The notes beneath the pieces are model-generated. The model had not been told where the DNA came from. It ran no database searches and worked only from the letters and a program-made list of their open reading frames with translations. From Plakobranchus ocellatus (Eukaryota > Mollusca > Gastropoda > Plakobranchidae): a stretch of 21,877 bases of DNA. Made by a program: the position numbers and the translations under genes. Positions 10,956 through 20,700 of the stretch are shown in pieces. The stretch lies in NCBI GenBank assembly GCA_019648995.1, contig BLXT01007928.1, positions 333,945 through 355,821 on the forward strand, given 5' to 3'. Within the stretch, counting starts at the first letter, position 1; every line of letters begins with the position of its first letter.

Positions 10956-11580
10956 TCAGCCCATACTTAATCATTGTATTGTAGCACATGTGTTTTGGTC
11001 TCTTTCCTCAAGTCTATTTAGTACAATGGAAACCTCAGAAGCTGAAGTTCGATTACTTGAGTTTCTCATAAATCAAAGCATTCGCGACCTGAGATTTTTT
11101 TTCTCTTTTTTGGCTTCATTAAGTTTGTGCTCATTCAAAGTCAAAGAAAGTTGTTTCTCATAACTTGATGTCCACATCGCCGCAAAACGCAATTCAATAA
11201 GAAAAAAAAATGTTTTCCTCTCTCCACCCCATGAATCAGTGCCAATCACTGTTTTAACAAAGCTTGCATACTCCAGGAGTGCCATTTATAGCAACGTGAA
11301 AGAGGGGAGGGATCAAACTAAGGTGAGGGGAGGAAAGTGGGGTACCAATGTGTAGGTTTAATAGTTAGGTGGTGTTCTTTGAACCCTATTTTTGCCCTTT
11401 TTAATAATTCGAAGTCTCATAATTCGAAGTTTTGATCTATTCCCTGGCACTTCAAATTATGAGGTTTCCAATGTATTTAGCTCATACTTAATCATTGTAT
11501 TGTAGCACATGTGTGTGTTTTGGTCTCTTTCCTTGAGTCTGTTTACTAGCCTCTAGCCTACACTCAATCTTTGTATTGTA
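10956..11580 (+). repeat. About 71-bp minisatellite units interrupted by a MITE-like element
   Basis: Unit 1 (10956-11021) and unit 2 (11477-11547) share CATACTTAATCATTGTATTG, then TAGCACATGTG and GGTCTCTTTCCT. A third, partial unit (TAGCCTACACTCAATCTTTG onward) starts at 11554, directly after unit 2. Units 2 and 3 are adjacent, whereas units 1 and 2 are separated by 455 bp. That separating piece begins TACAATGGAAACCTC (11022-11036) and ends with its inverted copy GAGGTTTCCAATGTA (11461-11475, 14 of 15 matching). This fits an inverted-repeat element inserted between two tandem units. Confidence 0.65.
11022..11475. mobile_element. Candidate MITE with AAT(T)CGAA-rich inverted arms
   Basis: The terminal inverted repeats are TACAATGGAAACCTC and GAGGTTTCCAATGTA. 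Further in, the left arm has GAAGTTCGATTACTTGAG and the right arm has AATAATTCGAAGTCTCATAA and ACTTCAAATTATGAG, so the similarity extends in imperfect form. No transposase frame lies inside; a 70-codon minus-strand frame (11073-11285) has no domain. A G-rich stretch occurs near 11300-11343. Target-site duplication is unclear: TTAG-like bases lie on both sides but may come from the minisatellite. Confidence 0.45.
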
Positions 11581-11712
11581 TTGGTGAGACTCAAAAGAGC
11601 AATTGTGTTAAACGTAACAAAAAGGTAGGGAATTTAGTAAAAATGGGTTTAAAAAAATGCCTCATTAAAAAGCAAACATCAACATCATTTAAAATTTAAC
11701 TTATTTATAAAA

Positions 11713-11752
11713 TAATATATATCTATATCTATATATATATATATATATATAT

Positions 11753-11792
<40 letters not shown>

Positions 11793-11840
11793 ATATAAAT
11801 ACACACACACACACACACATACATAAACGTACACACACAC
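11713..11840 (+). repeat. Compound microsatellite (TA)n(GA)n...(AC)n
   Basis: A TA/CTATAT run (about 11713-11754) passes directly into a GA run (about 11755-11789). After a short AT-rich spacer come AC runs at 11801-11819 and 11830-11840. The Ser/Leu and Tyr/Ile repeat translation on the minus strand is a product of these runs, not a gene. Confidence 0.95.
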
Positions 11841-13727
11841 ATGTTTAAACATGTGATGAAAAAAATACATGTAGGCATACTTGTATTCTCTACAAATTCA
11901 TTATATTTTTCTCAAATGTCAAAATCAATAATACATTTTTAATTTATTGGAAGGAAAAAAAATCATAAACATACAAGCATAAATTAAACTGGCCCTGCAT
12001 AAACTTGCAAATCAATACAATAAAATTTGTCACAAAAATTCCGAAATTTACCTAAGGCGACACTTTTAAATAAATAATACTACAGTGTAATGACAAACAA
12101 TATTGCAAGACTCTACAAGACAGGAAGGCAACTCGCCTATCCAAAAAATATTTTAGATGAAATCAAATACACAAAAATAGGAGGAAAAAGGTGAAAAAAA
12201 TTGCTTCTGGGAAAAGTTCTACATGCATGAGGGGGACTTGAATCAGAAGCAAAATAATAAAAAATCAACAGGGAAGAAAAAAGAATAAGAGCAAAGATTG
12301 GTAGTTCAAATCAATTTACTGTAAACTTAAAAGCCAAAAGTCATAGAGAAATACTGGACAGGCATCACTGCCCCTAAGTTCTCTTTATGTGAGGCCTTTT
12401 GCCTTTTCTCTTCTTTCCAAAAAGGAAATTTATAAAATTAAAGGATAAACAGTAGGCCTATAGTTTTCTGCTTCTGCACATCATACAAATACTACACATC
12501 ATCACTTGTAATGGCTTCAATCAATAGTTGTTGAAAGCTGGTCAAAAATATCTGAATCTTGACGTCTACTACAAGAAGCATCAATAAATTTTGCACCATA
12601 TGAAACTTGTAAAGGGGATAAAAATAATCCCCAAACTATGACAGTCAACAAGTTTGAATCGGTTGCATCTTACTTTATTTACATAAATTTGTGCATTATA
12701 TTAAGATAAATTGATATCAATATGGGACTAAAGCTAATGTCAACGTATCCATCACATGTCGATTGTTCTTTATAATATAATATAATTATAAAGCTTCAGT
12801 AACTCAAAACATCCCAGAAATATAAGGTCTACTAAGAAAATCTAATCAACTGATGCAAGTCAAACTTAAGTGAATTCTAAAAACTTGCCTACATTCCTAA
12901 CTTGCGCTAAACTACCCCCACTTGTATCATCAACATTTTGTATACTATTTACCAATCTAAATGTTATTGTACATTATCTTCAATATATATTCATATTCAA
13001 TTTGACCTGATAATCTGTTAATGTTTTGTAATTTTATAATAACAATATAATTTAACGTTTCATATTAATAACCATTAATGTTTATTTTCAGCTCATAGTC
13101 ATCATAGAGGTGTGCATATGGTGCACACTTGCAAACAACAAAGTACATATGTATGTTGAAGGGAATAACCCTGTCTCAAATCTGGAGTGTGATCTTTATG
13201 CTTGCAACAATCTGCAGAGGTCATTGATCTCCATCCAAGAAAGCCTTTCTTATTTCAAATTTTCATTCACGCCCTGCCACTGGCGCCCTAGCCTGACGGA
13301 GGGCCTCAAAACTAGAGATCACCTTGTTGTGGACTGGCTGAATCAAAAATCCAAATCAAGCCCTTAGAGTGCACAGGGCTATTGTGATAATACGAGATAG
13401 ACTGATTCAATAGATCAAAAACCTATGATTGATTGATTGTATAAACAAATATAATACTTGGGTATTTTGCCCTTTACAAACTCTAGATTTATATGAAATT
13501 GACTTCTGTTATAGATTTGATCAGAAGTTTAAAAAGTATACAAATAATGCATTCCCAGGAACATAAATAAGTTTAAGGACCTTGAAGATGCCATGTGGTT
13601 GAAGGAAGCAAAAAAAAAAAAAATATGTGAAGCAACCTGGGCAAAGTATACACTTGTCGAATTTGACATACTTGGCCTTTAAAGTATCATAAAAAAATAG
13701 ATTTTATGCTCTTCAAGGTGGTGAAAC
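11841..13727. other. Non-coding stretch, no gene recognised
   Basis: AT-rich DNA. A higher-GC piece at about 13265-13390 (CCCTGCCACTGGCGCCCTAG and onward) stands out from its surroundings and may be part of an unclassified interspersed repeat. The 85-codon frame over it (13110-13367, +) has no recognised domain. An acceptor-like TTTATTTTCAG ends at 13091, but the following bases do not look coding. A run of about 14 A ends at 13623. Confidence 0.35.
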
Positions 13728-13807
13728 AATTATGACACTAATCAAAGATACTAGAGTGTACTATCGTAATTATGACTCTAACCGAAGATACTAGAGTGCA
13801 CTATCGT
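13728..13807 (+). repeat. 40-bp perfect-length tandem duplication
   Basis: Two head-to-tail 40-bp units, 13728-13767 and 13768-13807, start AATTATGAC and end GAGTG(T/C)ACTATCGT. They differ at four positions (36 of 40 identical) with no indel. A further partial motif (ACACTAGCGCAC) follows. The units have no coding content. Confidence 0.9.
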
Positions 13808-14321
13808 ACACTAGCGCACCAATGGAACAGCTGATTAGGTACGTTAAGGGGGTGTACGCCAAGTTGAAACAGCAACACTATAAAGGTGAAGTAAATATTT
13901 TGGTGATTTTGTTTTAACACCAACTTGTATACGTGCATGTTAAGATGTTTAACAGTATAAATTATACATGCAAATTAAATCTAAACAGATCTCAAATGGA
14001 GAACAAATTATGAAATTATATCTGCTTTTGTGAAACATAAGTTAGGTTAAGTAGAGATTGTAAAGAATATATTATATTATGGTAAATATAATATACATTA
14101 TAATATAATATTTTTATTTACCAACCCGTCTGTGTGTTGGTCTCTGTCTCTCCCTCTCTCTTTCATATGCAATGGGTTTGAAAAAGTAACTGAACAAGAC
14201 AATCAACGTACAAACACGATTCTTAACAGCTGGAGAAGTGGGTAAGAGGATGAAAAGAAGAAAGTACACCTTCAAAAAAAAACCCAGCAACATGCAGAAA
14301 TATCTCCAGCATACAAAACGT
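13808..14321. other. Non-coding flank 3' of the transposase relic
   Basis: An AT palindrome-like stretch (ATATAATATACATTATAATA within 14085-14113) and a CT-rich run (14143-14162) lie here. If the P-like element has a surviving 3' end it should be in this segment, but I could not identify a terminal inverted repeat. The 92-codon minus-strand frame at 14272-14550 overlaps the transposase C-terminal frame and is a shadow. Confidence 0.35.
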
Positions 14322-16391
14322 CTATGTATGTTGCAGCTTTAAGACTTTCTGCTTCCTCTTTATCCCCGTTTGCTTGAACTCCTGATTTTGTAGTTTTAAA
14401 GTGTAATGAAGCCGCAAAGCTACATAAATGTTGACGATTTTTGATGTTGTGTTGCAGGAAGTGTTGCAAAGAATAGTTTCTTCTACCTTTGACAAAAGGC
14501 GTGAATAAAGATGTTGTCTGATGTTGGTGTTGTGAAGGATATGGCTGCAAAGCAATAAGTAATGCTTTTCTATTGTCATGCAGATAGAAACGAGAAGATC
14601 ACTTGGAGCATGCAAACCTACTGTACAATCTTTGGAATACTGTTTGCTTTGTAACAGTGCATGACTTGGGGATTCAGTGTGTATGTTACCAGTTAAAGCA
14701 TTCACACAGTCAGGACATAGCTTGTTTTTTTAACTTTTTCACAATGAAGCATCCAATATATGTTACAACATTCTGCGTATGTAAACCAATATCTTGTGGC
14801 AGTTCTGTGGGGGGAATACTTTCACAAGCATTTGGATCATCGCTACTGTCATGGCTGCTCGTGTCTGTGTGTTTCCCCATAGTGGCAAGAATTGATTAGA
14901 AGGTGATCGACGTCATCTTCGCAGTTTTTTATGTCATTGGTGATAAAAATATGATCAATGACAATTTGGAGGAAGGCTGCTTTAAAATCAACCACATTTG
15001 GATTATTTCGTTGTCCTTCTTTGCCTCAAATGATTGAGAACAATATTTCAAGGCAATCCTGGTTCAATCTACTCGTGAGGAGATAGTTAATGCCATAGTT
15101 GTGGGACAGATTTGTGGACAGGGCCTCAAGGCTCCAGATAGACATTTGCCAACCATCCAAGCACGGAGGCGTCCTGATTCTTGAGGACAACTGAAGGTTG
15201 TCTAACCAGGCTTTCCAGTTCTTCAAAGAATTTCTGGGAAGTGTCTTCAAACTTATGAGATATGAATGGCTGCTCCAAGCTAATACCAAGTTCTTTTGTT
15301 AATGCAGCACGATTGTTAGAGCTTTGATCATACATGACAGCTTTAACATCTAGATCATCTCTACTAGGAGCGACAGTGCCTTCCTGATGAGTGATGACAA
15401 CATTCTTTGATCAATCGGTCCACCTGAAGAAAAAAAAATCTGATCGGTTGCTTCCAAGGGCTGATGATGCCACGAATCATGAAGACAGTGGCATGATTTG
15501 CAATAAAAATGCCAAAATCTTCATACCCTACTACTTTGTGTTTCACCGAATAAGAGACAACTGAGATGCTTCTTGATAGCCATTTCATCCAAAAGGAGAA
15601 AACAGAGGTGATCACTGTCAGACAATTTAGACAGAATTGATTTAAAAACATCCATCATTTGGTTATTGGGAAGCCAGCTTGCATACTGGTATTCTTTAAT
15701 GTGCGTTTCAAAGTAAATATTGATGGCAATACTTGAAATGGTTGTTTGTAGAATCTTGTAGGTCTTTGGAGATGAATGGTGAAGTGTTATAACTAATTTC
15801 TCCTCTGCAATTGACCAATGTCTCCCCATTTTGATCTATCTGAAGCCTGCAGTTGTGACTGGATGAATGCTTATAATGCTGATGGTGGCAGGGACTGGAG
15901 GAACTTCTGCTGATTGGTCTGCTCCACACTCTGGATCTTATATCGCTTAGAGTAGCTAATTTATTATCTCTTACCTTCACTTTTGATCTGAGAGCAGCAA
16001 GTGGTTTTCTCATTGCTTTAATTTGCATTTCAATCAGAACCATCATGTACAATCGGCAAGGATGAAGAAGGGCCAGCTTCGGAGTCGCAAGACATTTTTT
16101 TCTTTTTTTTTTTTTCATGGCACTGTCATGTGCCTCCAACTTTCTTTTCAGAGGAGACTTTCTTTTGGAGGTTACTGGAGGGGGAGGGGGGGGGTTGCAT
16201 ATCTTGAGCAGGGTCGGAACAGCTAAAGGAATAAAACAAGCTCTCTGAATGGCATCCATGAATTGTTTTTCCCCAAAATGCTCAGCACATAATACATTCC
16301 ACCTGTACAGCTGTTGTGTTGTAGTAATTGGGTCTTTTTTCACTCTATCTAAGAGATCCTGACATCTGCAGTTGATAACCCATTGCATGCA
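14322..16391 (-). pseudogene. Decayed P-element-like (THAP9-type) transposase
   Basis: Conserved pieces of one transposase appear in order on the minus strand but in changing frames. From 16391: the second half of a THAP zinc finger (WVINCRCQDLL, then VLCAEHF with the C-x2-H ligands, then the AVPT motif), a proline run and a Lys-rich stretch. Next come a linker (MSCDSEAGP, another frame) and a coiled-coil-like segment (MQIKAMRKPLAALRSK). From about 15830: HWSIAEEKLVITLHHSSPKTY, then the RNase H-fold motif LLLDEMAIKKHL with its Asp codon at 15589-15587. Then KVVGYEDFG and NHATVFMIRG. From about 15345: MYDQSSNNRAAL. From about 15160: GWQMSIWSLEAL and TSRLNQDCLE. Finally NVVTYIGCFIVKKL and CPDC...GLHAPSDLL, ending at the stop near 14322. 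Stops include TAA at 15873-15871 and TGA at 15028-15026. Family knowledge: P/THAP9 transposases cut and paste DNA in the nucleus. The first THAP exon with the first two Cys was not found, and the copy cannot encode an active enzyme. Confidence 0.88.
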
Positions 16392-16898
16392 CTTTTATAA
16401 AAGATGTTTTTAAAGATAAAAGTTTAAAAAAGAACATGACCGTGAAAAATTTTGCCTTTCTTAGGTTTTCTTTCTTTTTTGTATCAATACTATGGCATAT
16501 ATCAAGACAGATTAATACTATGTACGATAGCACAAACACTTCATTATATTTGATTACAACATAGAATTCATGCATTACCATACTAGTGTCCACTTGGGGA
16601 GAGTAGATAAAACTTTTACATGGCTAGTACTGAATACCAAGGTGGGGGGGTGGGTGGGATTCATTTACAATTTAAGGTAGATCTTCTCATTAAATATTTT
16701 TAATAACTAATTGTGTTTTGAAAAAGCTTTTAAAAAAATGAAGACTGTTATGAACTGTGATATCATGCTTCAATGGTTGAGAAATGGTGTTAGACTCATT
16801 TTCAAGCAAAAAAGCAAAATGGGTCTTTTACATTTAAGAGTTGTGTAACTCAAAACATCTTAATGCCACATGTGTGTTTACTTTGCTCAGGGTGGCTT
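16392..16898. other. Flank upstream of the transposase relic, with G-rich tract
   Basis: An acceptor-like sequence (minus strand, CTTTTATAAAAG ending at 16392) abuts the THAP half-domain, which suggests an intron in the original element. I searched this segment and on to about 17760 on the minus strand for the missing N-terminal THAP exon (C-x2-4-C followed by an F-x-F-P-like motif) and did not see one. The 82-codon frame at 16345-16593 has no THAP features. A G-tract at 16642-16659 is described as a finding. Confidence 0.4.
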
Positions 16899-17038
16899 AC
16901 ACACACACACACATATATATATATAATAGTAAAGCAATACAGGCATATCTATTATGTGTATGCATGTATATATATGTATTGTATGTATGTATATGTATAT
17001 ATGTGTATGTATGCATTTTTATATATGTGTATGTATGA
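16899..17038 (+). repeat. Compound microsatellite (AC)n(AT)n plus (TATG)n-like
   Basis: An AC run (16899-16913) continues into an AT run (to about 16925). After a short spacer, imperfect TATG/TGTA repeats extend to about 17037. The Tyr/Cys/Ile-rich plus-strand frames over it are products of the repeat. Confidence 0.95.
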
Positions 17039-17767
17039 AGTACATTTTTTTTTCACACCTTTATAAGAATGCTTTTTGCTAACGGACTTTTCATTTCCAA
17101 TATATCTCATGTCATGATTCTTTGCTCAACGCATATCTATGGTACCTTATTTGTGATCATCATTTGTTCTTTGACGAGCGAAATGTTTTTGTCTGATTTG
17201 TTCTAATGCGGTAGGTTTGAGTATTCATTTATAGATTTGGTCGAATTTAGATATTACACTAGATTAGTCCTAGGAGTCGGTCTAAAATATTATTATTTAT
17301 TTTGCAGCATTTTTGGATGATATAAAAATAAATGATTTTTATAGTAGCATTAGGCTCTTTTGCTGACATGTGCAAAATTTTGATCACTTATTGTGGACCA
17401 TCTCAACTTACAATGTATCTTGTTTGCAACCATGTAATTGCACATATATATCACTAGATGAGAAGCATTTTTTTTTTTACCCATGTAACTTGATGACTAT
17501 ATAGTGCCACTTTTTGAGCCGCTCTGCTTTTGTTATGCTAGGAAATGCAGGATGAGCCATACAGTAATAGTGCATACAATAAACAACCTTGCAAGAGGGA
17601 GAAAAAATATGGTTCTATAGCTAACAAACAAAACAAATAGAGTTAGGTCCAAGTATGCTGTGCTTCTGTGAGATGAAGCATGAATCGATCATATGATCAC
17701 CATATATAAGGTGTGCGTCTGGTTTTGTCCCCAAGACTGTCCTAGTATTGTTGTTGGATGATGTAAA
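17039..17767 (-). other. Probable 3' UTR of the zinc-finger gene and intergenic DNA
   Basis: This stretch lies downstream of the TAG stop on the minus strand. The nearest AATAAA on that strand is at 17301-17296 (plus-strand TTTATT), giving a 3' UTR of roughly 470-500 nt if used. No other coding potential is seen. A 72-codon minus-strand frame (17689-17907) overlaps the zinc-finger coding end and is a shadow. Confidence 0.35.
17296..17301 (-). terminator. Candidate poly(A) signal of the zinc-finger gene
   Basis: AATAAA on the minus strand is the closest canonical hexamer downstream of the TAG stop. No downstream GU-rich element was scored, so the choice is tentative. Confidence 0.3.
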
Positions 17768-20700
17768 CTACACACCCGTGGCTTTGTGAGCAGAAGAGAT
17801 ATGGGTATCTCGAGCGCCTTGCTCAGTGAAGCGTTTGCGACAGAGCTGGCATCTGTATGGCCGACCCCTCGTACCTTGTTGCATGAGCAGGAGATCATTG
17901 CTTTCATCCCTGCTTGGAATTTTTAGAGAAACGCAATCCTGGTGAGGTTCAGAGAGTCTGCTAAAACTAATTGTACCTGTAGAGGACGAGACAACTGGCT
18001 TGTTCAATACTTCAGTGCTGTTGGGTGCGTTTGTGAGAGGATTTCCTTCTGACCTGACAGGTTCCTTTTGGTCTTGGATAGCTTGTTCAGGCTCAGAATT
18101 TAGACCAACCTCCATGGTCGTTTCAATATCACCCTCTTTCTCTTTGGAGATCAATTCAGAATTTTGGGTATGATACCCAATTCTCTCGTTGGTCTCTGTC
18201 TCTGCCTCACTGTTTGGTTCTGCAACCTCCATACACTTCCCATGCCTTTTGATATGAGAACGCAGCATGCTGATAGTTTTGAACTCTATGCCACACATCT
18301 CACATTTGAACAGCCTGACATGAACGCTTGCGTGGATCTTTAATCCACGGGCAGTAGAGAAGATCCTGTCACACTGAGGGCATGGGTATTTCCCTCGCTT
18401 GCTCTTCAGTGTCTCCACAGTTCTGCTTAAAGCATCACCATGTTTTGAGGCTTTGCTCTCAGCAACTGCTTCATGTGTGGACTGAGGTAAAGAAGATGGA
18501 GTAGTTTCTGGGCCTCCCTTGTCACCAGCAGCACTGATTGTTTCAATAGTTTTGTTCACCTCTTCCATTAGTTTCACCCTATCTTGCCACCCTCCACTTG
18601 CAACAGAGCTTTGTTCCATAGAATAAGCGCTGGCTTTCTCGGAAATAGCAATGCCAAGACAAGACCTTTGGTGTGCAACGGCACTGTGCTTGTCACCAAA
18701 CAGCTGCTTGCAATATTTGCAGGCAGTTGGTTTTGAAAATGTTCTGATGTGTCTCAGGTAGGTCTCGTAAACGGTGAACTTTTTACTACAAGGCTCACAG
18801 AAATACTCATCAACATTGGTTTGCAGCTGCTGCGCATCCTTTAGCACACCAGTATTATGTGCTTGCCATTCAGACCTAATCTCATCCAGATCTTCTGATT
18901 GTGTGCTCTTGGACATAAATGAATTGTTCTGCAGCAAATCTGAACCAGCATCAGTGTCTTTTAGTGTCTGCAGCTTGAAAATGCATGTTTTCTTGAAATG
19001 GTCCGTGAGCAGATACCTACGAGAAAAGCCTGCATTACACACTTGGCACACATAAGGCTTGCTGTGAGTGAGGCTATGTTTTTTCAGGGCATTGTCACTG
19101 ATGAAAGATTTGGGACATTTGTTGCATTTGAAGGGTCGCACATCTTTATGCAACCGGATATGGTACATCATGACACTTTTGTGGCTTTGTTTCATAGTCT
19201 TGCCACAAATATTACACTGTATGAGTTTCTGATCAGGTAGTTCCGTTATATCCTTCATTGGATCTTCCACTCCCTCTGGCAGGTCATGACGCTTACTGAA
19301 GTGCTTGGTCATCATGTAACGACGAATAAAGCCCTTGCCGCAAACAGGACATTTGTAAGGTCTTGTGTGATTCTGCTCATGCTTACGCAGAATGTGGCGG
19401 GCAAAGAAGCTCTTTGGACAGTGACTGCACTTGAACAAGCGCTGGTTCAGATGCCTTCTGACATGAGTTATCATAAAACTTTTAAAACGCAGCTCCTCCC
19501 CGCAAAGCAAACATTGAAATCCTACAGAATTCTCCAGTGGCTGGTAATGGTCTTCTACATTTTGTGACAAGTTTGTATGGTCTTCAGGCTTATTATTCTC
19601 TGAGCTTTTCTCTCTTAACTTTGATCTGTTTTGAAAGTCATGAATACGTAAATGACGAACTGCGTTTGTCTTGCTTTTTAAAACTTTTTGGCAAATTTTG
19701 CAAAGACATCTTGTGTCTTCCAGAACGACAATGCGATCATCTGAAGGGTAACTGGGACAGCCTTTGTCGAGATGGTTGCTTAAGTAGACAGACTTTGAGA
19801 AGGATGAGTGACACGTTGGACACTGGAAAGGTTTCACGTGGGTCTTGTAGTGGAGAACTAGATCAGCTCTGTCACTGAAAGATTTGAGGCATTTGTTGCA
19901 CTGGAATGGCTTACTGTTGGTGTGCTTGACGAGGTGTCTTGAGAGTGCAGAGCGGGTGAAGATGATCCTTTTGCAGTGACCACACTTGTAGAGGATCTTC
20001 TTTGTATCTTCCACACTCTGATGGGAAGAAACACTAGATCCAAGTTCTGCCGCCACATAAGAGGCTAAATCTTGTGTTTCACTGGAATCATTGTTTTGAG
20101 GTAAGGCAGACAAACTGCTCTTTTCTTTGCTTGTATCATTGTTATTCTTGCTTTCCTGACCTTCTTTTTCTTTGACTTGCTCTTGCTCACTCGTCTCATG
20201 TCCTGCATTCGTTTTCTCAGCACTGGGCTTTTGCTGTTCATCTCCGCCACTTACTGCATGAATTCCGTCACTGGTCATAGCTCCACTGACCTGTGCATTA
20301 TTCTCATTCCTCAGAACCATAGATCCTTCGAGTTCCACCCTATGCTGCTCTTCTTTTGACAGAAGCATAAGGAGATAGTGCTCCTGCACCATCTGTCCTT
20401 GCTGGTTTTGGCTTGAGATGACTCTCACCTCGTGAAAACTACTACCAAACTGGATGAATCGCTGCTTGTTGTGATGCCGCATGTGAAACATGAGCTGAGC
20501 TCGACGCTGGTAGGTCTTCTGACATATCGGACACTTGAGTTGCCGCTGGTGAACAAGACGGTGCTTCTTCAAAGCAGTCAGATCAGTGAAGCTTTTAAAG
20601 CAGCTTGGACGAGGAAAAAGCTTCGAGCCAGAGTGCACCTCCGATTGATGCAGCTCTAGAAGGCTGTCAGTTGAGAAATGAAGATTACATACTGGACATT

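Noticed and set aside
11685..11870. Ser/Leu and Tyr/Ile repeat protein on the minus strand
   Set aside because: It is the translation of a compound microsatellite.
13082..13370. Exon after the acceptor-like TTTATTTTCAG
   Set aside because: The following bases give stops or featureless peptide in all frames, and the GC-richer part looks more like a repeat.
14272..16391. Functional or domesticated THAP9-like gene
   Set aside because: Multiple frameshifts, two or more stops, a missing N-terminal zinc-ligand half and a central deletion are not compatible with an intact product.
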